DNA of 40,259 nucleotides, taken from the NCBI RefSeq assembly GCF_000695625.1, contig NZ_JMQI01000086.1:1-40259 (forward strand). The letters are read 5' to 3'. The position numbers and the translations under genes are program-made. The notes under the pieces are model-generated. The model searched no databases. It worked only from the letters and a program-made list of their open reading frames with translations, and was not told where the DNA came from. Each line of letters opens with the position of its first letter. Positions within the stretch are counted from its first letter, which is position 1. The DNA comes from Amycolatopsis rifamycinica. GTDB lineage: Bacteria; Actinomycetota; Actinomycetes; Mycobacteriales; Pseudonocardiaceae. Below are positions 29,171 to 37,026 of this stretch, piece after piece.

Positions 29171-30046
29171 TCAGTCCCCGTAGCAGCTCGCGGCGAAATC
29201 GCGGATCGCGTCCGACAGCCGGGTCGGGTCGAACCGGAGCTCGACCGGGCTGCGGGCCTGGACGAACTCCGCCGCCGGCATGTCGACCGCCAGGGTGTCC
29301 GCGTCGCCGAACGGGTGGATCGGGTCGTTCTGGTGGCCGATCACCAACGCCCGGGTCGTGATCTTGCGCCGCACCGACTTCGGCGGCGCGATCCGGCCGA
29401 ACAGCACCCCGTGCAGCAGCGCGGCCATCGAGGCCGGCCGCTGGGACAGCGTGTCCGTGACGACGTCGACCCACTGGTTGCCGTGCGGGACCACCGACGC
29501 CGCCAGTGCCACCGCCTGCACGGTGAACGGCAGGAACCGGGCCGCCATCAGCAGCGGGGCGAAGGTGACCAGCCCGGCGACGATCGCGTTGTCCAGCACC
29601 GGCATCTCGACGATCAGCCCGCGGACCCGCGACGGCGCCTGCACCGCCACCTCGAGCGAGACGTTCGCCCCCAGTGACGTCCCGCCGATCACGGCGGATT
29701 CCACGTCGAGGTGGTCCAGCAGGGCCAGGGTCTGCTCGGCGAACGACGGCATCGAGTACAGCCACGACTCGGTCGGCCGGTCGGAGTCGCCGTGGCCGAG
29801 CAGGTCGAGGGTGATCACGCGGAACCCCGCCCGGGCCAGCCGGCGCGCGAGCGGCGCGTGCATCCGGCGGGTGAGCATGATCCCGTGGGTCAGCACGACG
29901 ACCTTGTCGCCGCTGCCGAACTCGGTGTACCAGAGCCGGTACCCCTCGTGGTCGAACGAGCCGGTGAGCTCGATCGGGCGGGAGGCCCGCCGGACCGGTG
30001 CGGACTCCGGTTCGGTCTCGATCGCGGTCGCGCTGGCCGGGCTCAT
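29171..30046 (-). CDS. Alpha/beta hydrolase
   Basis: A 291-residue alpha/beta-fold hydrolase. The oxyanion segment is VVVLTHGIMLTRRMHAPLARRL, followed by VITLDLLGHGDSDRP, nucleophile elbow GGTSLGANVSL (Ser) and a late ALVIGHQNDPIHPFGDAD with acid and loop residues. I start at the ATG with GAGGA upstream; a longer GTG start at 30136 would extend into the divergent promoter. Function could be an esterase or lipase-like enzyme; the neighbouring fatty acyl-CoA genes make lipid esters a reasonable guess. Confidence 0.88.
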   Translation of the reverse strand: MSPASATAIETEPESAPVRRASRPIELTGSFDHEGYRLWYTEFGSGDKVVVLTHGIMLTRRMHAPLARRLARAGFRVITLDLLGHGDSDRPTESWLYSMPSFAEQTLALLDHLDVESAVIGGTSLGANVSLEVAVQAPSRVRGLIVEMPVLDNAIVAGLVTFAPLLMAARFLPFTVQAVALAASVVPHGNQWVDVVTDTLSQRPASMAALLHGVLFGRIAPPKSVRRKITTRALVIGHQNDPIHPFGDADTLAVDMPAAEFVQARSPVELRFDPTRLSDAIRDFAASCYGD

Positions 30047-30180
30047 GTCCCACCGTCCTCCCCGTGTCGGCGTCGGTTCTTTCAGGAAAGCATCCCCCGA
30101 CCAGGTCGGCACGGTGACGACCGGGTCAATTGACACGGTGCCAATGGCGGGTCGTCGCGGGCATGGGTCAAGATGACCCC

Positions 30181-31023
30181 ATGACCGCTACTGCTGACAG
30201 TCTGCCCGACCTGGTGTCCCTCAAGGTCGACGTCGACGGCCATGTGGCCGAAGTGACGCTTCTCGGCCCGTCGAAGGGCAACGCGATGGGCCCGGACTTC
30301 TGGCGCGAGCTGCCGCTGGTGTTCCGCGCGCTGGACGCCGACCCGCAGGTCCGGGCCGTCGTGCTCACGGGCAGCGGGAAGCACTTCTCCTACGGCCTCG
30401 ACCTGCCGGCGATGATGGGCGACTGGGCGCCGATGCTGGGCGGCGACAGCCTGGCCGGCCCGCGGACGGCGTTCCTCGACCAGGTCCGGTCGCTGCAGGC
30501 GGCGGTCAGCTCGATCGCGGAATGCCGCAAACCGGTCGTCGCGGCCGTTTCGGGCTGGTGCATCGGCGGTGGTGTCGACGTCGTCGCCGCCGCGGACGTC
30601 CGGCTCGCCAGCGCGGACGCCAAGTTCAGCGTCCGCGAGGTGCGTGTCGCCATCGTCGCCGACCTCGGCAGCCTGCAGCGGCTCGCCTCGATCATCGGCG
30701 AAGGGCACCTGCGCGAGCTCGCCCTGACCGGCAAGGACGTCGACGCCGCCCGCGCCGAGAAGATCGGCCTGGTCAACGACGTCTACGAGGACCAGGACGC
30801 GCTGCTGAAGGCCGCGCGCGAACTCGCCGGCGAGATGGCCGCGAACCCGCCGCTCGTGGTGCAGGGTACGAAGCAGGTACTGGCGGCGAACACCGAGCGC
30901 CAGGTCGCCGACGGCCTCCGGTACGTCGCCGCCTGGAACTCGGCGTTCCTGCCGAGCAAGGACCTCGGCGAAGCGGTCCAGGCCTTCATGGAGCGCCGCG
31001 AGCCGCGGTTCACGGGCGAATAG
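30181..31023 (+). CDS. Crotonase, likely dienoyl-CoA isomerase (ECH1-like)
   Basis: A 280-residue enoyl-CoA hydratase/isomerase-fold protein. The oxyanion region is SGKHFSYGLDL and the second Gly loop is GWCIGGGVDVVAAADVR. Three acidic residues, Asp133, Glu153 and Asp161, have the same spacing (20 and 8) as Asp176, Glu196 and Asp204 of rat ECH1, a delta3,5-delta2,4-dienoyl-CoA isomerase. That points to isomerisation rather than hydration. No ribosome site is present. CAAGAT (30169-30174) lies six bases before the ATG, possibly leaderless, and a GGGTCA/TGACCC inverted repeat (30165-30179) abuts the start. It is followed ten bases later by an acyl-CoA synthetase. Confidence 0.88.
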   Translation: MTATADSLPDLVSLKVDVDGHVAEVTLLGPSKGNAMGPDFWRELPLVFRALDADPQVRAVVLTGSGKHFSYGLDLPAMMGDWAPMLGGDSLAGPRTAFLDQVRSLQAAVSSIAECRKPVVAAVSGWCIGGGVDVVAAADVRLASADAKFSVREVRVAIVADLGSLQRLASIIGEGHLRELALTGKDVDAARAEKIGLVNDVYEDQDALLKAARELAGEMAANPPLVVQGTKQVLAANTERQVADGLRYVAAWNSAFLPSKDLGEAVQAFMERREPRFTGE

Positions 31024-31033
31024 AGGAGGCAGC

Positions 31034-32737
31034 GTGCGCGCTTCGGAGGTCCACCACGCGTTCCGCGTCGCGCGGGACTACCTGCAGACCCACCGCGAGG
31101 ACTACGACACGGCCTACCGTGACTTCGCCTGGCCGCGGTTCGACGAGTTCAACTGGGCGATCGACTGGTTCGACGTCGTCGCGCACGACCCCGCCAACGC
31201 CGAGCGGTACGCGCTGTGGATCGTCGAGGAGGACGGCACCGAGAACCGCTGGACCTTTCCGGAGATGTCCGTCCGGTCCAACCAGGTGGCCAACTGGCTG
31301 CGCGGCCTCGGTGTCCGCCGCGGCGACCGGCTGATCCTCATGCTCGGCAACCAGGGCGAGCTGTGGGAGACGATCCTCGCCGCGATGAAGCTCGGCGCGG
31401 TGATCATCCCGGCGTCGACGCTGCTCGGCCCGGCCGACCTGACCGACCGCGTCGGGCGCGGCGCGGCCCGGCACGTCGTCGTCCGCTCGGTGGACGCGCC
31501 GAAGTTCGACGGCATCGAAGGCGGTTACACCCGGATCGCGGTGGGGGAGCCGGTCGACGGCTGGCACCGGTACTCGGCCGCGTTCGCCGAGTCGCCGGAG
31601 TACACCGCGGACGGCCCGACGAAGGCCGGCGACCCGCTGCTGCTGTACTTCACCTCCGGCACGACGGCGAAGCCGAAGCTGGTGCAGCACACGCACGTCT
31701 CCTACCCGGTGGGCCACCTGTCCACGATGTACTGGATCGGCCTCGAACCGGGCGACGTCCACCTGAACATCTCCTCGCCCGGCTGGGCGAAGCACGCGTG
31801 GAGCAACTTCTTCGCCCCGTGGAACGCCGAGGCGACGGTGTTCCTCTACAACTACAGCCGGTTCGACGCGGGCGCGCTGATGGCGCAGATGGACCGCTGC
31901 GGGGTGACCAGCTTCTGCGCGCCGCCGACGGTGTGGCGGATGCTCATCCAGGCCGACCTGACGGCCCTGCGCACCCCGCCGCGCAAGGTCGTGGGCGCCG
32001 GGGAGCCGCTCAACCCGGAGGTGATCGACCAGGTCGAGAAGGCCTGGGGCGTCACCATCCGCGACGGCTTCGGCCAGACCGAAACCAGCGTCCAGGTCGC
32101 CAACACGCCGGGCCAGGACGTCGTGCCCGGCTCGATGGGCCGCCCCCTGCCCGGCTTCGTGGTGGCGCTGGTCGACCCGGTCAGCGGCGAGCGCGCGGCC
32201 GAGGGCGAGATCTGCCTGGACCTCGCGCACCGGCCGGTCGGCCTGATGACCGGCTACGCGGACGACGACGAGCGGACGTCGGCCGCCTTCGCCGGCGGCT
32301 TCTACCACACGGGTGACGTCGGTTCGATCGACGAACGCGGCTACATCACCTACGTCGGGCGCACCGACGACGTGTTCAAGGCGTCGGACTACCGGATCTC
32401 GCCGTTCGAGCTGGAGAGCGTCCTGATCGAGCACGAGGCGGTGGCCGAGGCGGCGGTCGTCCCGGCCCCCGACCCCATCCGGCTCGCGGTGCCCAAGGCG
32501 TACGTCGTGCTGGCGGCCGGCCACGAGCCGACCGCGGAGACGGCCGAGGCGATCCTGGCGTACTGCCGCGAGCACCTGGCGCCGTACAAACGGATCCGGC
32601 GGCTGGAGTTCGCGGAGCTGCCGAAGACGATCTCGGGCAAGATCCGCCGGGTCGAGCTGCGGGGCCGCGAGAACGACCCGGCGCGGGGCGCCGGGACCGA
32701 GTACCGCGAGGAGGACTTCCCCGGCCTCAAGTCCTGA
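31034..32737 (+). CDS. AMP-binding acyl-CoA synthetase (MACS-like)
   Basis: A 567-residue ANL-family ligase. The P-loop-like motif is YFTSGTTAKPKL, the A5 motif is DGFGQTETS, the A7/A8 region is YHTGDVGSIDERGYITYVGRTDDVFKASDYRI in pieces, and the catalytic Lys is in KTISGKIRR. The N-terminal layout (NWAIDWFDVVA, ENRWTFPEMS) matches medium-chain acyl-CoA synthetases. It activates carboxylic acids to acyl-CoAs that the ECH1-like enzyme upstream could process. Start GTG, with GAGGAGG upstream. Confidence 0.92.
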   Translation: MRASEVHHAFRVARDYLQTHREDYDTAYRDFAWPRFDEFNWAIDWFDVVAHDPANAERYALWIVEEDGTENRWTFPEMSVRSNQVANWLRGLGVRRGDRLILMLGNQGELWETILAAMKLGAVIIPASTLLGPADLTDRVGRGAARHVVVRSVDAPKFDGIEGGYTRIAVGEPVDGWHRYSAAFAESPEYTADGPTKAGDPLLLYFTSGTTAKPKLVQHTHVSYPVGHLSTMYWIGLEPGDVHLNISSPGWAKHAWSNFFAPWNAEATVFLYNYSRFDAGALMAQMDRCGVTSFCAPPTVWRMLIQADLTALRTPPRKVVGAGEPLNPEVIDQVEKAWGVTIRDGFGQTETSVQVANTPGQDVVPGSMGRPLPGFVVALVDPVSGERAAEGEICLDLAHRPVGLMTGYADDDERTSAAFAGGFYHTGDVGSIDERGYITYVGRTDDVFKASDYRISPFELESVLIEHEAVAEAAVVPAPDPIRLAVPKAYVVLAAGHEPTAETAEAILAYCREHLAPYKRIRRLEFAELPKTISGKIRRVELRGRENDPARGAGTEYREEDFPGLKS

Positions 32738-32762
32738 GATCCCGAAATGCCGGGGCGGGACG

Positions 32763-33158
32763 TCAGCCGCGGGTGCCCTCGACCTGGCGGCCGTCCTCGG
32801 TCGAGCACGCCGTCACCGGGTCGGCGGGGCCGCTGCCGCACGTCCACTCGTCGAGGACGATCGGGCCCGGCCCGTCGGCGTCGTTCGCCTCGGCCGGCGT
32901 CAGCTTCGCGAAGTAGTCCGTGAGCAGCTTCGCCGCCGCGGCGCAGTCGACCTTGCCGTGCGCGACGACCGCCGTCTTCGCGCCGCCCGTGCCGGCGACC
33001 TCGCCGCACGGCACGCCGGGGGCCGTCGACCCGGCCGCCGCGGCCGCGGCGGGCACGGGCGCCTCGGAAGAGGGCGCGGCGGGTGCCGGGTCGCCGCCGC
33101 AGCCGGCCAGCGCGGCGGCCGCGGCGACGAGCAGCAGGGGGTACGCGAGTGTCTTCAT
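32763..33158 (-). CDS. Putative lipoprotein, paralogue of upstream neighbour
   Basis: A 131-residue predicted lipoprotein. The signal ends in lipobox LAGC (Cys20), then comes a Pro/Ala linker, then a small domain with four cysteines (PCGEV, VDCAA, WTCGSG, TACSTEDG). The domain shares the pattern C..C..(K/T)LL.(D/H)..W.C.SGP with the protein encoded directly upstream. I know no function. It lies 31 bases downstream of that paralogue, likely in one transcript. Confidence 0.75.
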   Translation of the reverse strand: MKTLAYPLLLVAAAAALAGCGGDPAPAAPSSEAPVPAAAAAAGSTAPGVPCGEVAGTGGAKTAVVAHGKVDCAAAAKLLTDYFAKLTPAEANDADGPGPIVLDEWTCGSGPADPVTACSTEDGRQVEGTRG

Positions 33159-33189
33159 GGGCCCTTCAGGAGCGGGAGGAGGAACGGAG

Positions 33190-33690
33190 TCACTCGGACG
33201 GCACGACGGCCGCGAAGACCGTCTGCTCGCCCTTGGTGCAGGTGGTGCCGCCCTGGGCGGCGGGCGGGCCGGAGGTGCACAGCCAGCCGTCGACGGTCTC
33301 GTTCACCGCGTCGTTCGAGCCGGCCCCCTGGCGCCCGGTGATCTTGCGGTGGAAGTCGCCGACCAGCTTCGTCGCCGCGCCGCAGCTGACGCCGGCGGCG
33401 CCGCTGTCGAAGACGTAGAGCGTCAGCCCGCTGGCGGCGGTGACGGTGCCGCACGACCCGGGCACCGGCGGCGGCGCGGACGGCTTGGTCACCGGGGCCG
33501 GCGCGGACTCGCTGCCGCCGGGCGGCGGTGGCGGCGGCGGGGTGCCGGCCGTCGTCGTCACGGAGGGTGGCGGCGTCACGGACGGCGGAGCCGGAGGGGC
33601 CTGCGCGGCGGGATCGCCGGAGCAGGCCGCGAGCACGGGCAGGGCGAGGCACGCCACAAGCCACGTCCTCGTGGTGGTCGGGTGGGGCAC
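33190..33690 (-). CDS. Putative lipoprotein with Pro-rich linker and four-Cys domain
   Basis: A 166-residue predicted lipoprotein. The signal WLVACLALPVLAAC ends in lipobox LAAC. A Pro/Ser/Thr-rich spacer includes a seven-proline run, and a C-terminal domain carries CGTVTAASGLTLYVFD, VSCGAATKLVGDFH, DGWLCTSGP and TTCTKGEQTVF. The four cysteines probably form two disulfides outside the cell. It resembles the Rv-type sensor or lipoprotein domains only loosely; function is unknown. I use GTG at 33690, with GGAGGAAGG upstream, because it places the signal peptide at the start. Confidence 0.75.
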   Translation of the reverse strand: MPHPTTTRTWLVACLALPVLAACSGDPAAQAPPAPPSVTPPPSVTTTAGTPPPPPPPGGSESAPAPVTKPSAPPPVPGSCGTVTAASGLTLYVFDSGAAGVSCGAATKLVGDFHRKITGRQGAGSNDAVNETVDGWLCTSGPPAAQGGTTCTKGEQTVFAAVVPSE

Positions 33691-33791
33691 CGCGATCCTT
33701 CCTCCCCGGTGAGCTTGGGTCCCGTGGGCCACGGGTGTGCCGGAGATTACAACAGCGGGGTGGCGGCCCGGTCCGGTGGCCACCGAATCGG

Positions 33792-33806
33792 TGTCCACTA
33801 TGGACA
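33792..33806. promoter_or_regulatory. 15-bp palindrome in AT-rich divergent region
   Basis: TGTCCACTATGGACA is a perfect palindrome with a CTA centre, in the AT-rich part of the 278-base gap between the lipoprotein pair and the small gene at 33969. It could be an operator for either direction. No other gene is seen in this gap. Confidence 0.4.
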
Positions 33807-33968
33807 ATTAACATTCCGTTCACGCTCCGAAACCTCCCGCTGTCATCAAGAATCGATCGGTCTAATTCGCGCCGTGACGGTTAACAAAACGGCGTCGCGC
33901 GCCGAAGATCTTGGTGGAGGCCGAAGAGCTTCCCGTCCCCGACACCCGTACCGAAATCCGTGAGAGCG

Positions 33969-34178
33969 ATGAACGCCGACGCAGTGACCAGCACCGAAGA
34001 CCCGTCCAGTCCGCCGACCGTCCCGAGCACCGTGGTCTGGTGCTGCGGCCGCCCGTACGTCCTCGAGGGACGCGCCGGCCGCGCCCGCTGGATGGGCACC
34101 GACTACCGCGGCCGCCCCGAGTCGCTCAGCAGCGCCGAGCTGCAGCGACGCGGGTGGAGCCACCGCCGCGCGAGCTGA
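33969..34178 (+). CDS. Small hypothetical protein
   Basis: A 69-residue protein. A Thr/Pro-rich start is followed by TVVWCCGRPYVLEGRAGRARW and MGTDYRGRPESLSSAELQRRGW, with a CC pair and many Arg and Trp. GC3 bias continues through the frame. GAGAGCG lies close upstream of the ATG, and a GTG three codons upstream is possible. I do not recognise a family. It may be part of the phosphatidyltransferase locus. The 202 bases after it are GC-rich and without a gene. Confidence 0.5.
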   Translation: MNADAVTSTEDPSSPPTVPSTVVWCCGRPYVLEGRAGRARWMGTDYRGRPESLSSAELQRRGWSHRRAS

Positions 34179-34368
34179 GCGTGACGCGGCCGGGGCCGTG
34201 GGGGCGGCCCGGCCGCGGGGGAGAAACCGCAGGCCTCACCGCTCCGGCCGCGCGGCGGACGGGCATTGTCCGGTCTCGCCGCCGGCCGGCGGGGGAGCGC
34301 CTCGAGCCCGGCAGGTCTCGGCCGTTCCGCCCCGCCGCACCACCGGGCGACCCCGCCCCGGACCGCTG

Positions 34369-34380
34369 TTTAATGGCCCC
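34369..34380 (+). promoter_or_regulatory. Leaderless -10 of the phosphatidyltransferase gene
   Basis: TTTAAT (34369-34374) is an isolated AT-rich hexamer six bases before the GTG start, with no ribosome site. This is the typical actinobacterial leaderless arrangement. Confidence 0.5.
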
Positions 34381-35004
34381 GTGAGCACAGCCGCCCCCGA
34401 ACCCGCCGCTCAGGCGGGGCCCGCCGCCGAACCGTCGCTGCTGCGGCAGGCCTTCAACGTCCCCAACATCCTGTCGCTGCTGCGGCTGGCCGGGGTGCCC
34501 GTCTTCCTCTGGCTGCTGCTCGGCCCCGAAGAAGACGGCTGGGCGCTCGCCCTGCTCGTCTTCAGCGCGCTGACCGACTGGCTCGACGGCAAGCTCGCCC
34601 GCTGGCTCAACCAGATGTCGCGGCTCGGGCAGCTGCTCGACCCCGCCGCCGACCGGCTCTACATCCTCGCCACCCTGATCGCCTTCCTCGTCCGCGGCAT
34701 CATCCCGTGGTGGGTCGTCGTGCCGCTCGTCCTGCGGGAGGCCGTGCTCGGCGTCTGCGTCCTCACCCTGCGCCGCCGCGGCTTCGCGCCGCCCGAGGTC
34801 ACCTACATCGGGAAGGGGGCCACCTTCGTCCTGATGTACGCCTTCCCGTGCCTGCTGCTCGCGCAGGGTGGCTCCGACGTCGCCGCGGTCGCGCGGCCGA
34901 TCGGGTACGCCTTCACCATCTGGGGCGCCGTCCTCTACGTCTGGTCCGGCGTCCTCTACGTCGTGCAGGCGCGCAACGCCCTGCGAGGCGCTCCCGCGGA
35001 GTGA
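34381..35004 (+). CDS. CDP-alcohol phosphatidyltransferase (PgsA-like)
   Basis: A 207-residue membrane enzyme that joins a CDP-linked lipid to an alcohol. The family motif D(x2)DG(x2)AR(x8)G(x3)D(x3)D is complete in DWLDGKLARWLNQMSRLGQL plus LDPAADR. About five to six hydrophobic helices follow. The position upstream of gcvH-garA matches pgsA2 (Rv1822) in mycobacteria, so phosphatidylglycerophosphate synthase-like activity is plausible; the alcohol acceptor is not certain. The DUF881-type genes that lie between pgsA2 and gcvH in mycobacteria are missing: only 93 bases separate the two here. Confidence 0.88.
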   Translation: MSTAAPEPAAQAGPAAEPSLLRQAFNVPNILSLLRLAGVPVFLWLLLGPEEDGWALALLVFSALTDWLDGKLARWLNQMSRLGQLLDPAADRLYILATLIAFLVRGIIPWWVVVPLVLREAVLGVCVLTLRRRGFAPPEVTYIGKGATFVLMYAFPCLLLAQGGSDVAAVARPIGYAFTIWGAVLYVWSGVLYVVQARNALRGAPAE

Positions 35005-35097
35005 GCTTCCGCCGGGTCGTGGCGGGCGCCTGCGCCGTGTGGGTGTAAGACTTCGCGCAACACTTTTCGCCAGTGAGGGCATGAAAGGGGACCGGCG

Positions 35098-35484
35098 GTG
35101 TCCGCTCCTGAAGAGCTTCGCTACACCGAGGAACACGAGTGGGTCGCCACCCGCGGCGAGGACACCCTCGTGCGCGTCGGCATCACCGAGTACGCGCAGG
35201 ACCAGCTCGGCGACGTCGTGTTCGTCGACCTGCCCGACGTCGGCAGGCAGGTGACCGCGGGCGACGTCTTCGGCGAGGTCGAGTCGACCAAGAGCGTCTC
35301 CGAGCTGTTCGCGCCGGTCGACGGCGAGGTCGTCGCGGTCAACGACGCCGTCGCCGACTCGCCGGAGCTGATCAACAGCGACCCCTACGGCGAAGGCTGG
35401 CTCATCGAGATCCGGCTCGACGACCCGGCGGGCCTGGAAGCCCTGCTCGAAGCCGAGGCGTACGACGCGCTGACCAAGGGCTGA
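35098..35484 (+). CDS. gcvH: Glycine cleavage system H protein
   Basis: A 128-residue lipoyl carrier of the glycine cleavage complex. The lipoylation site is ESTKSVSE with Lys65. The frame starts at GTG with AAAGGGG seven bases upstream and begins with YTEEHEWV, normal for GcvH. It works with GcvP and GcvT; a glycine riboswitch at the right edge of the window probably controls gcvP. It is followed after 114 bases by garA, which has its own promoter. Confidence 0.96.
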   Translation: MSAPEELRYTEEHEWVATRGEDTLVRVGITEYAQDQLGDVVFVDLPDVGRQVTAGDVFGEVESTKSVSELFAPVDGEVVAVNDAVADSPELINSDPYGEGWLIEIRLDDPAGLEALLEAEAYDALTKG

Positions 35485-35541
35485 AGCCCGCTCCGCCGGT
35501 TCGGGGAGCCGGGGCTCGGAGAATCGATCAGGCACGGTACG

Positions 35542-35593
35542 TTGACAGCTACACGTTCTTGAGTACTGGCAACACAGCATGTGTGGAGGAGAG
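35542..35593 (+). promoter_or_regulatory. Promoter and ribosome site of garA
   Basis: TTGACA (35542-35547) is followed after 16 bases by TACTGG (35564-35569). GGAGGAGAG (35585-35593) then leads to the GTG start at 35599. The consensus-like -35 suggests a strong housekeeping promoter. Confidence 0.55.
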
Positions 35594-35598
35594 CTCAG

Positions 35599-36063
35599 GT
35601 GAGCACGAACGACGGGCCCGGCGGCGTTCCCCCGGAGCAGTCTCCGGAGCGGACCTCTGTCTTCCGGGCCGACTTCCTGGCCGAAGCCGAAGGTCGCGAG
35701 CCCGCCCCGGAAGCCCCGGTCCAGGGTGTCGACGCGCTGCCCCCGGGTTCGGCGCTGCTGGTCGTGAAGCGCGGGCCGAACGCGGGTTCGCGGTTCCTGC
35801 TCGACCGCGACACCACCAGCGCCGGGCGGCACCCGGACAGCGACATCTTCCTCGACGACGTCACGGTCTCCCGCCGGCACGCCGAGTTCCGGCGTGAGGG
35901 CGGCGAGTTCGTCGTCATCGACGTCGGCAGCCTCAACGGCACCTACGTCAACCGCGAGCCGGTCGACCAGGCGGTGCTCGCCGGCGGCGACGAGGTGCAG
36001 ATCGGGAAGTTCCGCCTGGTCTTCCTGACCGGCCCGGGGCACGGGGGCCAGGGGGCGCAGTGA
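35599..36063 (+). CDS. garA: FHA-domain metabolic regulator GarA/OdhI
   Basis: A 154-residue protein homologous to GarA (Rv1827) and OdhI, which inhibit 2-oxoglutarate dehydrogenase and tune glutamate metabolism according to Ser/Thr kinase phosphorylation. The C-terminal FHA domain has SAGRHPDSDIFLDDVTVSRRHAEF and VGSLNGTYVN. The N-terminal phospho-motif reads ERTSVFRADF. Mycobacterial GarA has two threonines (ETTSVF); here the first is Arg18 and only Thr19 remains. The phospho-Thr binds the protein's own FHA domain to switch it off. Its stop overlaps the next start (GTGA). Confidence 0.95.
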   Translation: MSTNDGPGGVPPEQSPERTSVFRADFLAEAEGREPAPEAPVQGVDALPPGSALLVVKRGPNAGSRFLLDRDTTSAGRHPDSDIFLDDVTVSRRHAEFRREGGEFVVIDVGSLNGTYVNREPVDQAVLAGGDEVQIGKFRLVFLTGPGHGGQGAQ

Positions 36064-36806
36064 CGGCGGCCGGGCGGCCACAGAACCACGGACTGAGCAT
36101 CGGGGCGGTCCTCGCGCAGCTGCGCGGCGACTTCCCCGATGTCACCATCTCCAAGATCCGGTTCCTCGAAGCGGAAGGCCTGGTCACCCCGGGCCGGACA
36201 CCGTCGGGGTACCGGCAGTTCGCCGCGGCGGACGTGGAGCGACTGAGGTTCGTCCTGGCCGCCCAGCGGGATCACTACCTCCCGTTGAAGGTCATCAAGG
36301 AACAGCTGGACGCGGCGGACTCGGGTGCCGAGCCCGCCGCGGCCCTGCCCCGCCCGCCGCGCCGGCTGGTGCCGATCGACGTGACGGCCGAGAACGTCGG
36401 CCTGCCTGTGGCGGACGACTTCACCGCGGGCAAGGAGCTGCGCCTGACCCAGGAGGAACTCCTGGAGCAGGCCGGCATCGACGCGCCCGCGCTGGCCGAG
36501 CTGCAGCAGTACGGCCTGGTCCGGCCCGGTCCCGCCGGGTTCTTCGACCCGGACGCGGTGCTGGTCGCGCGCACGGTGAAGGCGATGACCGAATTCGGGA
36601 TCGAACCGAGACACCTGCGTGCCTTCCGCGCCGCGGCCGATCGCGAGGTCGGGCTGCTGGAGCAGATCGTGACGCCGGTGTACCGGCACCGTGACCCGGA
36701 GGCGAAGTCGCGGGCGGACGAGCTCGTCCGGGAGCTCGCGGCACTGTCCGTGACGCTGCACACGCTCCTCGTCAAGGCGGGAATCCGCGGCGTCGCCGGG
36801 TGTTGA
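36060..36806 (+). CDS. ftsR: MerR-family regulator FtsR (Rv1828-like)
   Basis: A 248-residue MerR-type regulator. The N-terminal helix-turn-helix LSIGAVLAQLRGDFPDVTISKIRFLEAEG ends with RTPSGYRQF. The C-terminal domain is longer than in metal-sensing MerR proteins (LRLTQEELLEQAGIDAPALAELQQYGLV, HLRAFRAAADREVGLLEQIV). This pattern matches Rv1828 and the corynebacterial FtsR, which activates ftsZ. It is translationally coupled to garA. No ligand-binding cysteines are evident apart from the last residue. Confidence 0.9.
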   Translation: MTAAGRPQNHGLSIGAVLAQLRGDFPDVTISKIRFLEAEGLVTPGRTPSGYRQFAAADVERLRFVLAAQRDHYLPLKVIKEQLDAADSGAEPAAALPRPPRRLVPIDVTAENVGLPVADDFTAGKELRLTQEELLEQAGIDAPALAELQQYGLVRPGPAGFFDPDAVLVARTVKAMTEFGIEPRHLRAFRAAADREVGLLEQIVTPVYRHRDPEAKSRADELVRELAALSVTLHTLLVKAGIRGVAGC

Positions 36807-36950
36807 TCGATAACGGGGCAGTGAGATCCTCTTTGCGGTCCCATGTCAATGACTGAATGTTCGGCACCGCATGCCGTACCGTGAAGGCACGGGTTTGCGG
36901 CAGGCGAACCGAGAGAGTCCGGACAGCGAGCACAGCGCACGGATGACGGG

Positions 36951-37026
36951 TAGCGTCGGGAGTATGGGCGTGAAGCCGGATCAGCGCTGCAGCCCGTGTG
37001 CACGGGAGGGAGGCGAAGCCCGATGA
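36951..37026 (+). CDS. Candidate 20-residue leader peptide coupled to the DUF151 gene
   Basis: An ATG at 36964 opens a 20-codon frame (MGVKPDQRCSPCAREGGEAR) whose TGA (37024-37026) overlaps the next gene's ATG (37023) as ATGA. TAGCGT (36951-36956) lies seven bases before it, the leaderless spacing used elsewhere in this window. It contains a CSPC pair. No independent coding evidence exists for so short a frame. The peptide itself is 36964-37026; the interval given includes its -10. Confidence 0.4.

Noticed and set aside
31010..32575. Long open frame antisense to the acyl-CoA synthetase (521 codons)
   Set aside because: It is a GC-rich shadow of a gene with complete ANL motifs; its translation is Arg/Val/Gly-rich and has no family resemblance.
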